Assembly (NCBI GenBank): GCA_019096065.1
Contig: JAGUCH010000006.1
Location: forward strand, 82,001-146,000
Reading direction: 5' to 3'
DNA: 64,000 bases
DNA from: Paracyclopina nana
Taxonomy: Eukaryota; Arthropoda; Copepoda; Cyclopoida; Cyclopettidae
Part shown: positions 46,001 through 57,765 of the stretch, in pieces
How the letters are laid out: each line of letters starts with the position of its first letter
How positions within the stretch are numbered: position 1 is the first letter of the stretch
Notes under the pieces: model-generated
What the model saw: the letters and a program-made list of their open reading frames with translations, nothing else
Told to the model about the DNA's origin: nothing
Databases searched by the model: none
Position numbers and translations under genes: made by a program

Positions 46001-47815
46001 CATTAAACATCCCTTTTTTTCAATCAAGGTCAATACAATAGGCAAGTGGAAAAATTTGGCATCACTTATCTCAAACTTTGATTATAAAGTTTTTCCGTTT
46101 CTTACCGTGCGCGTCCTACTTTAGAAGTTGGTTCAAAATTCCTCGAAATGAATTTACACATTACTTTTTCTGAATTTTTTTAAATTAAAAGCTATCTAGT
46201 TTAGAAAAAGCATGATAAAGATATTTTGAAGGATATTTCAATTTTTGGGTATTTTGGAATATTTTGAGAATTTGTAAAAGTATTATTGATGTTATTAATG
46301 TTTTTGTATGTATCAATTTAGCGGAGAATGACTCTGAGGTCGTACTTATTTGTAAGTTTTTCTTAAGATTATTATAATTCCTCAGCAAAAGAGTCGAGAC
46401 TCTTACTTTATTATTCTCTTTTTTCTCTCTTTTCTATATTCTACTTCAATTTGGGACCGATTTTCCGAATGTCAGAATTCCACGGTACAAAACATTTCTA
46501 ACTTTACCAGCTTGGTATTTCACTAACTGCACGCCCATATCTTTCACAGTATTCCATAATATCATTACTAAACCAGTTTGAAAACTGATTTTTAGAAAAA
46601 AAACCAGTTCATTAGCCAAATTATTCAGTTGTAATAAACTGAAATACTACTTTTTATACTTAAAAAAATTCATATTTATTTTAAAAAAATAGTTAGAGAA
46701 ATTATGCTCTGTAATAGGAAAATTGCATGTTTGAGTGTCAAAAAACATTATTGCATTCGACATGAAATCTCCATTTCAACAGCATTTATAGGATTAAATA
46801 TAAATTAATTTTAATGAATCTATGCTTTTTCCTGCTTTTTGGAGATCATCACATGAAAGCTATGGCTTTCTGATTAGTTTGCGTCAAGAACCCTTGCTGA
46901 CCATCATGAACGACATTGATGATCAGCTCACTTTGAACGCTTGATTGAAACAAACCACAACTAATACTTAAGCTTTTGAATTGGTGAACTAGGATGAAGT
47001 TATGGAAAATGAGCTTAATGCAATGCTAATGCCTCTTTAGGCTCATTCAACAAATGTTTAAAAGGAAAACCAAGTCATATAGCCATTTGTGCTATAATGA
47101 CGTCAATTTTAGGGTTTTGGTTGTCATAGCCCCAAATGACGTCATAATATTGTTTTGCTCATTTACTTCAGCTCATTTTTTGTATCTTGATCCAATAGCC
47201 AGCAAGTACATGCTTTCCCGTCTAGCTATGGCAGCAATATTATTATCGACATAGACTAACCAATTAGATTCTTAAATATGATTTTATCATTGAAAAATGA
47301 TCAGTTGCGATTGATATCCATGCTTTCTCCTGCTCAAGAAGGGACGTAGGCATGGAAATGACGGCTTTGGCATTAGTTTGCGTTAACATCCCATGCTGAC
47401 CATGTTGTTCGACTTGGATGACTCGACAACTTGTAACGCTTGATTGTGGCAAACCTGAGTTAATCTCCATGCTTTGTTCCAGGTGAACGAGGATGAGTGC
47501 ATGGAGAATGAGCTGAATATGATGCTGAGGACTCCGCAGGCTCATTCACCAAATGCTTCTGAGCAAGAGGAGCATGAGGTCACTCGGGTGAAAGTGACCT
47601 CAAGCGGGGCCTCGACCCCGACCCTGGCTGTGAGGGGCGACTCAATGGCCTCGAAAGGAGTCGAGGACGACACCTGGGACATTAAGCAGAATGACTTCAG
47701 TTTGACCTCCATCAACAGCCTCAGCAATGGGCAAATCAAGGATGTCAAAGCAGATGATCATTCCGGAGCTGAAGCTAGTGAAACTAGGACTATGCAAGAG
47801 CAACAACCTAGCTAG
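40062..47815 (+). CDS. CNNM-family metal transporter (UEX/CNNM2-4-like)
   Basis: Exons 40062-40500, 40838-40996, 41201-42032, 42190-42599, 42652-43089, 44531-44982 and 47483-47815 give 1020 residues with matching phases. The start at 40062 is preferred over the in-frame ATG at 39894 because it opens directly with a signal peptide ([19 protein letters not shown]). Order: ectodomain (to about 305), DUF21 membrane domain with [12 protein letters not shown] (about 328), GNVLVNN and [13 protein letters not shown] (about 414), a CBS pair (about 495-650; [32 protein letters not shown]), then a cyclic-nucleotide-binding-like domain from FHQMFGG to the FTYFGIQ stretch, and an acidic tail. By family it handles Mg2+ efflux or homeostasis at the plasma membrane. 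Exons are GC-rich against A+T-rich introns. Introns 5 and 6 carry inverted-repeat elements and minisatellites. Confidence 0.95.
42040..42189 (+). repeat. Tandem duplication in CNNM intron 3
   Basis: ATCAGGACTTACA, GTGGACTTACAGGGG and AATACRTTTAAACAT-type blocks occur twice (about 42048-42126 and 42127-42189). The second copy ends with the real acceptor GCTTGATTGCAG; the first copy ends with GTTTGATTACATCAG, a potential cryptic acceptor. Confidence 0.65.
43341..43945. mobile_element. Foldback MITE, copy 2, in CNNM intron 5
   Basis: Same element as 28607-29196, in the same orientation, with the same terminal CACATTGACTTG and the same inner blocks (CTTCCCATAACATAAAATTT, AAAAAAGAAGATCTA). An extra truncated left end (TTCATTGACTTGAAGAAAG, from about 43275) precedes it, so the terminal 65 bp is duplicated. 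A G-run precedes at 43204-43219. Confidence 0.78.
43985..44515. mobile_element. Second foldback element in CNNM intron 5
   Basis: Arms of about 170-180 bp are inverted copies: GGGTCTGTATAAATATAGATTTG (left, near 44000) against its inverse near 44470-44490, and GGAAACACTGCGGG plus AAGCCGCTCTGTATAAGTATAGATG (left, 44103-44148) against their inverse at 44343-44395. The centre is rich in ATCTATATTTA. No frame of interest is present. It ends about 15 bp before the exon 6 acceptor. Confidence 0.7.
44983..47482. other. Long CNNM intron 6 with A+T-rich minisatellite
   Basis: From about 45150 to 45500 a 20-24 bp unit, GGAGGATATTTGAAAATATTTTT, is repeated some 15 times with variation (ATAATATTTTTA, AATATTCTTGG). 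A shorter repeat (CAAATTTAATATCTTTGAATATTATGCTTACT) follows at 45600-45710. Near 46990-47060 and 47400-47560 a stretch resembling the last exon's start (GAGAATGAGCTGAATATGATGCTGA) appears as a degenerate copy (GAAAATGAGCTTAATGCAATGCTAA). No other gene is seen in the intron. Confidence 0.7.
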
Positions 47816-48128
47816 TACTAGTGAAATAATGATAATAATATTTCAAGTGAGGAGACAAAAATGCATGCTTACACAATAGCAATGGCATTTATGATGATAA
47901 AATATATACTTAACAATAATATTACAATAATAATAATAACCCATTGCATTGAAATTTCATCATATGGTATTAGGAGAATATTTGAGCAAATAACAAGTCC
48001 TCAAGACGACTGCTGGAAAAAATATTATTGTAAAAAAAACACACACTCCATATTCACTCTGTCAAATTTTGAAGAAAACACACTACACACATTGCTACAA
48101 CATAGTTAATATAATACAGCAGCTGAGA

Positions 48129-48134
48129 AATAAA
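48129..48134 (+). terminator. Candidate poly(A) signal of CNNM
   Basis: AATAAATAA about 310 bp after the CNNM stop codon. Confidence 0.4.
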
Positions 48135-48176
48135 TAATTATACGCAATATAACGCAGCAGCTTTGTTTCCTCATTA

Positions 48177-48404
48177 TTATGACATGAGACATTGCATGAT
48201 CCGGAATATTTCCTCAGCCTCCACACTGGGGAAAGCTCTGAGAAAGCCCTCTGCTGCAAGGGGCTCTGAAGACTGCAGGCCTCGCTGTGCTCGGCCTGAA
48301 AGTGTTTGATCGTTAGCAAACAAGGCTCTAAGGAAGGTCACCACCATGCTTACTGATTTGTGGTGGAAAATTCCACTTGCTGATTTATCCTTGAATTGCC
48401 TCAA
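48177..48404 (-). CDS. Possible 3' exon of an unidentified minus-strand gene
   Basis: A minus-strand frame of about 75 codons has clearly coding-like GC content against its A+T-rich surroundings and ends with a stop at 48177. It reads KSVSMVVTFLRALFANDQTL, SSEPLAAEGFLRAFPS, then EIFRIMQCLMS, suggesting helical repeats. No ATG opens it; a TTTTGAG just upstream could be an acceptor (phase uncertain). No upstream exons were found between 48420 and 50200. I do not recognise the family; it could also be a gene relic. Confidence 0.3.
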   Translation of the reverse strand: MRQFKDKSASGIFHHKSVSMVVTFLRALFANDQTLSGRAQRGLQSSEPLAAEGFLRAFPSVEAEEIFRIMQCLMS

Positions 48405-48554
48405 AAGTGTTTAGAGAAATCTCTATTTAATATGGCATCGAAAGCTTTTAATTTCACTTTCGCTATTCACTGAAACTTTACAGTTAAAAATACTAGAAAG
48501 TTTCATTTTAAACGCAAATCAAATAAAGGACGTACTTAAAAGGATTTTTTCACT

Positions 48555-48970
48555 TTGAAGCACTTTTGGAAAAATGATGAACATTTGTTGATATTCAAAT
48601 TGTCAAAAATTCATAAAAAGCAATCGATATCTTCTAAATGGAAACTTTGATTGGGAACCAACTTTTTACCTATGGACAGAGCAAAACTTCAGCTTTCCGT
48701 CAAGCTAAAATATGTGAATGACTTTCATTGGTTCAATAGAAAATGGTCAAAGTGTATTTAAAATCAAAATCACTATTTGCAAGAAAAGTTACAAATTGAC
48801 TTATATTATACTGAAAGGTAATCCACAATTCCATATTCAAGCTTGATGGAAAAAAAGGTAAAAATTGGTTCCCAATCAAAGCTTCCATTCAAAAGATATC
48901 TACTGCTTTTTTTGAATTTTTGACAAAATAAATACTGGCGAATGCTCATCATTTTTCAATAAGTGTATTA
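48555..48970. repeat. Inverted-repeat (hairpin) element
   Basis: The left arm (about 48560-48672: TTTGGAAAAATGATGA, ATCGATATCTTCTAAATGGAA, GATTGGGAACCAA) is matched in inverse by the right arm (about 48855-48965: TTGGTTCCCAATC, TTCCATTCAAAAGATATC, TCATCATTTTTC). The centre is about 180 bp. It is non-coding. Confidence 0.65.
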
Positions 48971-49334
48971 AGAAAACACGGTGGAAATCTCCTTTTGGTA
49001 CTGATAATTGGAAAGCCATTTGGAAAGCTGGTGAAAACTGAGTATCTTGATTAAAACAGCTGACAAAAAGAAATCAAATCAGGTTCTCGGAAGAAGCGTG
49101 CAAATTTGAAAAAATTCTGTAAAAATATTATTGTGCAGCTCTGAAATCAACATTGAATGATCCGAATTATGCAGCATTCCTTGCTAACTTGAATCAAATG
49201 AGATTTTTTCCTATTAAATCAGCAAAAATATGGATTTCAAAAAGAACTAAATAAAATAAGTACTACTTTACCAGTTTTGGGAAGGCCACAAACAATATAT
49301 TTTAGGCTGAAAAGTCTATTTTAAAGCCAATATT

Positions 49335-50165
49335 AAAATTACCAAGCTGAAAAATTACCATTAATATCTTCAAAGAGATAATATTTTCTAGAATATTTCA
49401 AATAATATTGCCGCATGGCAAATATTTGAAGGGGATATTTCAAAAAATATCAGACATAATATTGGTAGGAAACAGTCGATTCAAAATTCCAAAACTTATA
49501 CGAAAAAACTAATCTATAATAATAATATAATAATTGTGAGCCTTTCTTAAGTAACGAAACACCTTCATAAACGAAGCTAAGAAACTGAAATCCTCGAAAA
49601 CAAATTTGATTGGTAAGCATGAAAAGCAACATTGAATGATATCAATTGAGGCTGGCTCATAATTAATCTTGAACAAATGAGATTTACCACAGAGTAATAT
49701 TGGTAATTACATTCAGTATGTAATGTAAAGTCAGCGTGTCCATCATTTATTATCGTGAATGTAGCAATCATCATATCATACATTTAGGCATCTAATCAGC
49801 ATTTCTTCGAGGGGAAAATCAATAACAAATAATTAACAAATTTAGTTTGTGACCATGCTGTTGTTGTTATCATTGATGGGAAAAGTGGGGCAAGAATTAA
49901 TATTAATTTAAATGAACTTTTGAAACAAATGTGTTGTGTCCAAGTGTCAAAAGTGTCATCATCATCATGCGCTAAGTCCTGTTCGAATACCAATATTATG
50001 ACCGATATTACAGCCAAATATTGAAATTACCAAGCTGTAATATTGCCAATAATATCTTCAAAAGGATAATATTTTCAAGATCATTTCAAATAATATTGGT
50101 GCATGCCAATTATTCTAGGGTGATATTTCAAGTAATATCGGTCATAATATTGGTAGGGAAACAAT
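49335..50165. repeat. Direct repeat pair, about 150 bp, 670 bp apart
   Basis: The 49340-49485 and 50015-50165 segments share ACCAAGCTG, AATATCTTCAAA, GGATAATATTTTC, CATTTCAAATAATATTG and CATAATATTGGTAGG in the same order and orientation. The right copy ends about 40 bp beyond the Tao stop codon, within its 3' UTR on the minus strand. Confidence 0.6.
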
Positions 50166-50203
50166 TGATTCGAAATTGGGAATGCTTTTCTAAATGAGGT
50201 TTT

Positions 50204-53200
50204 TCACAATGGGGCACGATAGTGTTGATTCTGATGGTGGTATGAGCTATTTCGACTGTTGCCAGCTCCAGACGACGAAGAATTGTGAAAGGAGCCACTA
50301 GAACTACTGCTACTATGCGACAAAGTAAACGAATTTGACCCATTCGAGCCCTCTTCGCCATACCCTGGAATCTTGGAGCTCTCAGCGATGGACATTGCAC
50401 TGAAAGCAGAGAAACATGCATGGATTTAGTTCAACGCCTTAATCTTCATGGATCCTGAGCTCTGTGCATTAGCTGATTTGTATTATTTCATAAGGTAAAA
50501 TGCATTATGAAGAAATATGTGAAGCATCAGAGGTTAGTAGCTATGAATAATCAGGTACATAACTAGGTTAATCAATGTAAATTGCTGAATGCACCCATGC
50601 TCATAAATGTTAAAATTAAAAAAGATTCTAAACTTAATTACTTTTCATAATATCTTGCTTAATATCATATGCAATATCCTACTTCAATGTTTCATAATGT
50701 CTTACTTAATATCTTTCATAATATCTACCTTAATATATTTCATAATATCTTCCTTAATATCTTCCTTAATATCTACCCTAATATCTACCTTAATATCTTT
50801 CATAATATCTTCCTTAATATCTACCTTAATATCTTTCATAATATCTACCTAATATATTTCATAATATCTACCTTAATATCTTTCATAATATCTACCTTAA
50901 CATCTACCTTCATATCTTTCATAATATCTACCTTAATATATTAGATAAGTAATAAGTAATTTTTTATGTACCTAAACCCTAGTCTGGTGGACTCGTCATC
51001 AAATTGCTCGATTTCTCGCGCTTGGCGCTCGTGAAGGAGCCGAATTCGCTCACTGCGCTCCTGCAAGAATTGCTGGGTTTCCTCGTCCATTTTCTGCTCA
51101 AGGAGAGTCCGTCTGACGTTCACTCGTTCCTCAAGCTCTTGGCGTTCACGAGTGCGTTGCACTTCACCAGCCATCTTCGACTTGCTTTGGTAAGCCGTCA
51201 AGATCTCCAACTCGTGCTGGAGTCTCTCTGCTAGACTCGTTGCTTCCCTCTCCTGCGACTCGTCCATCCGGATCTACAAATAATATCAAACAATATTATT
51301 TTCAAATTGTAACATATATCAAAATCACATTAACATATCGAAGATAAAACAATGACACAATTATAAAAATATTGATATCACTATAATATGATGAAGATAT
51401 TAATCATCACAATCATTTTATGAAGATATTACAATATGTTACAATTCAATCTTCAAATTGTCAAGATATTACAATGTCAAAATTATAAAAATATTATGAT
51501 ATCACTATAATATGATAAAGATATTACAAGATATTACATTATATCAATAATTTTATGATCATATTTCAACATGTTAACAAAAAGAGGAATATTATGACCG
51601 ATATTTCAGGAGATATTAATAACATAATATTCAAGGTGGTTCGTATTACCGATTGCTTTTGAAGCATGTCAGCAATGGTCTGCTCGTATTGTTCGCCCAA
51701 CAGAGCCATTTTACGCCTTTGCTCCTCCTTGAGCTTACGTATGATCCCCTTCTGCTCCTCCTTTGTCGTGGCCTGGAGCACCTGGGCCTTGAGCGCCTTG
51801 TATTGCCTCGTCTGGATCTTGCAGGTGTCCCTGAATTGCTTGCGAATGAGCAGCTCCTTCTGCTTCAGACTCTTGGGTTGCTGCTTGATCTCCAAGGCGT
51901 GCTTCTTCTTCAACTCCCTCTGGGCTCGCTTCATGTACTCCTCTTGGTTCGACAACTCAGTGGAATGCTGGCGGTTGATGTGGTCTTCGCGAAGGCCATG
52001 CACAGCCTTCTGCTGCTTTGACTCCAACTCGTGAGTCAGCTCATGGTGTCTCATGAGCATGGAGTGAGCTGACTCGAGCTGGGATTGCCTCTTGTTCAGC
52101 TCTTCGCGAAGGAGATCCTGCTCAAGTTCATGGTACTTGACTAACCGCCTTCTTCGAAACTTGCGAACCTGGGGATCAAAATGTCGCTTTAAAATTCAAA
52201 CTTAACAAAGGTGCAAAGTATCGTGCCTCTCTGTCGAGGACTTCTTTCTGAGTCCTGGTCATGCGCTGAGTCTCGGTGGCATCCATTTCCTTGAAGTTCT
52301 CCTTGTGTTGGGTCAAAACGGCCTCCCTTTGTCGCTTTGGAGTGTCCACCTCTGCCATTTCTCGCTTCCACCTGGAAAAACAAGTTGGAAGAAAGTTGGA
52401 AAAAAGTTGAAAAAAAGTTGGAATAAAGTTGGAATAAAGTTGGAATAAAGTTGGAATAAAGTTGGAATAAAGTTGGAAAAAGTTGAAAAAAAGTCCTTAA
52501 AAAGTCACGTGTAAGTGGTCATACCTCTCTTTCTTCAGCTTGTATTCAGCTTTCATTTTGTTTTCAAAGGACTTTCGCTCAGCAATGTGCTGATCCGAGA
52601 CCTCTTTGATCAGCTTCTTCTCAGTGTTGATGTTGTTTTTCAGCCGCTTGCCCAGCTCCTCTTGGTGCTTCAACTGAAGTCGTTCAAGCTCACGACTGAA
52701 CTGAGTGAGCAGCTGTTCGTACTCTCGATCCAGCATCTGCTTGTGCTTCTCCATCTCCTGACGACATTGCTCCTCCAACCTTGCCAAGGCGGCTTGATGA
52801 TCCCTGCGAAGCCGCTTGTAACCAGACATCTGGTCATGCATCTCCTCCTGTAAGTGCTCCTTTTGTTGCCTCTGCACTATCGAGGTTGTCCGGATCGTGG
52901 CAAAGTTTTTGGCATCCATCGTCCCCGAGTCCTCGCCTATTGAATTGAATGTTTATCAAGATACCGAAAGATAAAAATCACCAAGAAATATTGATTGTCT
53001 GAAAGTGTGCATCCCTTGGGTTCATTTGGTATCAAATTTGTACTCCTCGCTATTCCCATTTCGTAAAACTCACTTTTGTTTCGACTAATGTACGAGTTTA
53101 ACTACTTCCACTCAATTGTGAAGCAGTAATTCAAACATTTCAAATATAACGCTTAAACTTGTGCGTTTAAGACTTTTGAAAGACCAATCATCACAATTAC

Positions 53201-56200
53201 AGAGACAATGAATTGAATGCCTTAAACGCTCAAGTTTAAGTGTAATATTTGAAATGTTTGAATAAGTGAGTATATTACGCTTAAACTTGAGCGTTCAAGA
53301 CTTACGATCAATCATCGTCATTAGAGAGACGATTGAATCTAAGCAAATTTTTCATTATGGGACGCAACAGGATTACAAATCAGCCATGGAATGAAACCAA
53401 GGGATCCACATCATGAGAAAATCAAAATTTCCACATGGTTTTTGCATAACGGTTTTTGTGCAAATAACGTCAAGTACCTGAGAGACTCGAGGCTGCAGCA
53501 CCGATGAGCAAGTTATGTGGGTGTCCTCGCTGTTGAAGGCCTTGCGGTGACGACAACTTGGACTTGAGCGATGGAGAGAGACCTGCGGATGTTGAGGAAG
53601 ACATCGAGGACCTATGGAAGCTTGTGGGCGTGTGGTTGTGGTGGGAGGAGTGGCCATGGTGATGGGCGAGGCCAGCAGCCCCGCCCACTGCATTCGATGT
53701 TGCTCCTCCTCCTCCCACTAAGGCGCCTTTGGGAAGACTGTTGGTGGAGGAACCCTGGGAACTCGCACTGATTCCAGTCGATTGGAGGCTGTGTTCCGAA
53801 GTTATGGAGTTGGACTTGGAACTGTTCGCTGCTCCATCCTCATCGTTCATGTCAGACACGCTCACATCTATGTCAATACAGATTCAGGTTAAATAAAATG
53901 ATTATGTCGAAATGCAGAATTATGCAATACCGTCATCTCCTATGGTGCTCTGATCATCACAGTTGTCATTCATCAGGATCTTCTTCATTTTCCTGTAGTT
54001 CAAGTTGTCCAAATCACGCACTGCGTTCTTTGTTCGGGCAATCAAGTCAAGCAGGACCGTGGTTGCTTTGACACGAGCGACAAACTGGTGCTGAAAAGCA
54101 AATATAAACAACATTTTAATTTTGGAAATAAGTTGGAAAAAAGTTGGAATAAAGTTGGAATAAAGTTGAAAAAAAGTCCTTTGCAAAGTCATTGTATCTA
54201 CTAATAAATAAAGAATCATCAAACTTTGTGCAGAGAATCACAGAGAGCTCTCGACAAAATGAGAATTCGAAAGGCGTAAAGATAAGTTGACATTCGCGAC
54301 AGAAATGTTTGGAGAACATTTCTCACAACTAATTTTGAATATTTTGGGATGCAAGTATTAACAGACCCCCCCTGAAATTGGCCAAAGAAACTTTTTTGAT
54401 TCCATAACAAAACCTCTAAGACAACTGGAATAGGAGTGACATAGCTCCTAATTTTTAACAGATTCGAAAGGCGACAAAAGTTTGGGCTTGTCTGCATCTC
54501 TGTTCTAAGCAGTTCTAGCAACTTCCTTATGAAATGAAAAAAGTTGGGCCTTCCAAATTCAAGTGGGGTCATAGTAATGCATGACTCCAAAATATTCAAC
54601 CATAAGAGCTCCAGGATGATTAATATCTTTTAGGTCCCAGGACGTAGCGACAACTTTTCAACATAAAGACTCTTGGGCTCATTGCTGAAAATATGCATGT
54701 TAACATGTGATACTTAATGTTCTCTACCTGCGTCAGTCTTTCAGAAGTGGGTCTATCACAAGGGTTCTTCTGGAGGCAAGCATCGACAAAGTGCCTGAAG
54801 ACATCGCTCCAATCCGGAGAACTGAGCATGGGACTGTCATTCTGAGCAATGTGATACAAGGCGCTCATTGCATTCATGTTGAAGTAGGGCGGTTTGCGTT
54901 CAGCCAATTCGATGCAAGTGATGCCCAAGCTCCACACGTCAACCTACAAAATGAGTCGCGATCATCAATCGATGAATCGAACACAATACAATTGATGCAA
55001 ATGTCGCATAGATCTATGCTCGATGATCACCTTGCCATCGTATTGGCCTTCGTCCATGGCCAAAATGACCTCAGGGGCCATCCAGTATGGCGTGCCCACG
55101 AAGCTGTTTGCAGGGCTGGCAATCGAGGCCGAGCCAAAGTCGGCCAGTTTGATGAATCCAGCATCGGTCAGGAGTATGTTGCCAGCTTTGATGTCCCTAT
55201 GGATGCGGGCTTGCAGGTGTAAGTAGGAAAGGCCAGCAAGACATCCAGCACAAATGGCAGAGATTTCCTCTTCGAGCAGCGGGGCCTTGTGCACCTCGAT
55301 GATGTCGGCCGCTGACCCAAGGCAATATTCCATGACAAGCTGAAATGATATCAACATGGTTAACTCATACTTCAATAAGCTTGAAAATTTGCGAGAATTG
55401 CATAAGAGCTTACAGCTTGAAAGGGTGCCACTTCATCAGAAGATTATGTCGTACTGATGAAGTTTTTGGCACAAGTGCTCCAAAAGCCGAACAAATGGTA
55501 ACTTTTGATCATCTATGTATCGTGGCCATGACAAATGTACTAGCTCAAGTTGACATGCTAAATGTCGCTGTGAATCTTGTCACAGGATTAAGAATGGCAA
55601 TTTGAATGACTGATTGGCGAAGTTAGGCAATGAAATGCTTGAAAACTTGCGAGAGTTGCATAAGGTTTTTTGGCTTGAAAGGGTGCCACTTCGTCAGTAG
55701 ATTATGTTGCACTGATCAAGTTTTTGGCACAAGTGCTCCAAAAGCCGAACAAATGGTAACTTTTGATCATCTATGTATCGTAGCCATGACAAATGTACTA
55801 GCTCAAGTGGCCATGCTTAATGTCGCAGTGAATCTTGTCAAGTGAATTAGAGTGGCAATTTGAATGACTGATACGCGGAGCCAGGCTAGACAAATTTGGT
55901 TTCAATGATGTTGATCATCCATGTATCGAAGCCATGACAAATGTACTAGCTCAAGTTGCCATGCTAAATGTTGCAGTGAATCTAGCGACTTAAAACCTTT
56001 GGCTCATCGTGCACCATGACCATAGATGTCTAATTATGTAATATCATGTGATTAAGAATGGAACTTTGAATGACTGAAATGTGGAGCCAGGCTAGACAAA
56101 TTTGGTTTCAACGATGAAATGCTTGAAAATTTGCAAGAGTTGCATAAGGTTTTACGGCTTGAAAAGGTGCCACTTCATAAAAAGATAATGTCGTACTGAT

Positions 56201-57202
56201 GAAGTTTTTGGCACAAGTGCTCCAAAGGCCGAACAATCGACAACTTTTGATCATCCATGTATCGAAGCCATGACAAATGTACTAGCTCAAGTTGCCATGC
56301 TAAATGTTGCAGTGAATCTAGCGACTTAAAACCTTTGACTCATCGTGCACCATGACCATAGATGTCTAATTATGTAATATCATGTGATTAAGAATGGAAC
56401 TTTGAATGACTGAAATGTGGAGCCAGGCTAGACAAATTTGGTTTCAACGATGAAACGCTTGAAAGTTTGCAAGAGCTGTATAAGGTTTTACGGCTTGAAA
56501 GGGTGCCACTTAATAAAAAGATTATGTCGTACTGATGAAGTTTTTGGCACAAGTGCTCCAAAAGCCGAGCAATCACCAACTTTTGATCATCCATGAATCG
56601 AAGCCATGACAAATGTACTAGCTCAAGTTGCCATGCTAAATGTCGCAGTGAATCTAGCGACTTAAAACCTTTGGCTCATCGTGCACCATGACCATAGATG
56701 TCTAATTATGCAATGACCAAAGATCATCGTTCAAGCCTCGATGCTATGGAATACATCATCGACATTACATGGAACAATGTCAAAAGTCACATTGATCGAT
56801 GCTTATCTAACACTCAATCAGAACTTGTATCGAGAATGCCAAATGTCATTGGACATGGATCCATGATCAAGCTTCATTGTCAGGACATGGATCGATGGTG
56901 ATGTTTACCCAAACGGTGTGTTCCTTGAGGTAACACCCATGATAGTTGATGCAGTTCGGATGCTTGAGCTTGGTGAGGAACCTGATCTCCTTGAGGATGT
57001 CCTGCCACTTCTCCAGACTCTGTTTGCCTCCATAGGACATTTTTTTGATGGCCACGACCTCACTGGTGATGTTGTTTCTCGCGTAATAGACGGCGCCGAA
57101 GCTGCCATGGCCGATTTCGCGGAGGTCGTCAAACAACTTGTCCGGATCCTCGCCCTCGAACAGCAAGGCCACGTCGGGGTCTTTGAGGCTGCCAGGCCGC
57201 AT
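50204..57202 (-). CDS. Tao: Tao/TAOK serine/threonine kinase
   Basis: Ten minus-strand exons (56909-57202, 55031-55339, 54728-54943, 53931-54090, 53478-53867, 52525-52936, 52227-52371, 51650-52168, 50972-51273, 50204-50399) give 980 residues with consistent phases. The MST/STE20-type kinase domain has GHGSFG (31-36), Lys53, HRD (145-147), DFG (165-167), [10 protein letters not shown] and DRPTSE. Next come an [13 protein letters not shown] linker, a Ser/Gly/His-rich low-complexity region, and a long coiled-coil half (about 420-890) with [36 protein letters not shown] and QARQREI-type TAO signatures, ending LGFSAM plus a Ser/Asn-rich tail. By family it is a MAP3K acting upstream of p38/JNK and Hippo, also regulating microtubules. 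The start at 57202 gives the usual GSLKDP opening. The seventh intron (52169-52226) fits only as GC-AG. Confidence 0.96.
50690..50942. repeat. Minisatellite next to the last Tao intron boundary
   Basis: Units like TACCTTAATATCTTTCATAATATC, mixing 12- and 24-bp periods, repeated some ten times in the intron between Tao exons 9 and 10. Open frames rich in Ile, Ser and Phe across it come from the repeat. Confidence 0.8.
52384..52495. repeat. 11-bp tandem repeat AGTTGGAATAA in a Tao intron
   Basis: About nine units of AGTTGGAATAA/AGTTGGAAAAA, ending TTGAAAAAAAGTCCTT. A shorter version of the same array, with the same TTGAAAAAAAGTCCTTT end, sits at 54128-54182 in another intron of the same gene. 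Both are close to an exon. Confidence 0.8.
53125..53345. repeat. Inverted and direct repeats in a Tao intron
   Basis: ACATTTCAAATATAACGCTTAAACTTG (near 53135) is inverted near 53222-53262. The block CGCTTAAACTTGAGCGTTCAAGACTT then recurs in direct orientation near 53279, followed by a doubled AGAGACRATTGAAT-type stretch. Small-scale duplication with inversion, no coding content. Confidence 0.6.
55376..56690. repeat. Tandem repeats (about 225-340 bp units) in the first Tao intron
   Basis: Blocks CTTGAAAATTTGC, GGCTTGAAAGGGTGCCACTT, GATGAAGTTTTTGGCACAAG, TGCTCCAAAAGCCGAACAA and CATGACAAATGTACTAGCTC recur at about 55376, 55635, 55870 (partial), 56110 and 56450. The later copies also share a GCACCATGACCATAGATGTC segment. 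Short frames within the copies are not conserved between them. Confidence 0.82.
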
Positions 57203-57765
57203 GCCGTGGCCGTGGGCAACCGGTTAAACCATAGAGAAAACACCGGCCTTGCTTGGCCTTCGCAGTCCAAGGCCAAAAACACGCGAATTCGCCCGATTTG
57301 TCGGCCTCAGCTTCCTCGCGTTTCACTCCTCAATTCTGCACTGAAAAATTCGCCGTTGATTTGCGACGCGTCGAATTTTACCCCGATCCAACTGACTTTG
57401 ACGCGATGCACTAACAAATCCTCATTTTTAAGTCCTATTTATGCTAAAAAATTACTTTATTTTATTTTTTGGGGTTTAATTGCATTCTTTTTATTATTTA
57501 TGATTTAAAATTGCTGGGAAAATTAGAATTTTGATGAGGAGTGTGCCCTAAAAAAGTCGGGTCGGTTTCGTGTGTTACCTGCCAAAACTGGATGACTGGC
57601 AACTCTGGCAGGCGAAGCGTGGCTGCCAAACTCCGGCTGGCGGGCAGAAAGAGGCCAAAATACTAGTGGAAAAAGCCGTTTTTGTTGACATCGCTGCAAC
57701 TTGGCGGGAAAATTCAAACTTCAATCTCTAAATAGAAAAAGAGTAAAGTTCAAATTTCCTAGCCC
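57203..57765. other. Upstream flank of Tao
   Basis: Contains the likely Tao leader (57203-57340), moderately GC-rich, and a CTGGCAACTCTGGCAGGCG stretch with internal repeats at 57594-57645. There is no clear TATA box. No other gene is seen. Confidence 0.45.

Noticed and set aside
50607-50944. Hydrophobic Ile/Ser/Phe-rich frames that look like membrane segments
   Set aside because: Read through the TACCTTAATATC minisatellite inside a Tao intron.
51653-52853. Leu-rich plus-strand frames that resemble membrane proteins
   Set aside because: Antisense of the Glu/Lys/Gln-rich Tao coiled coil.
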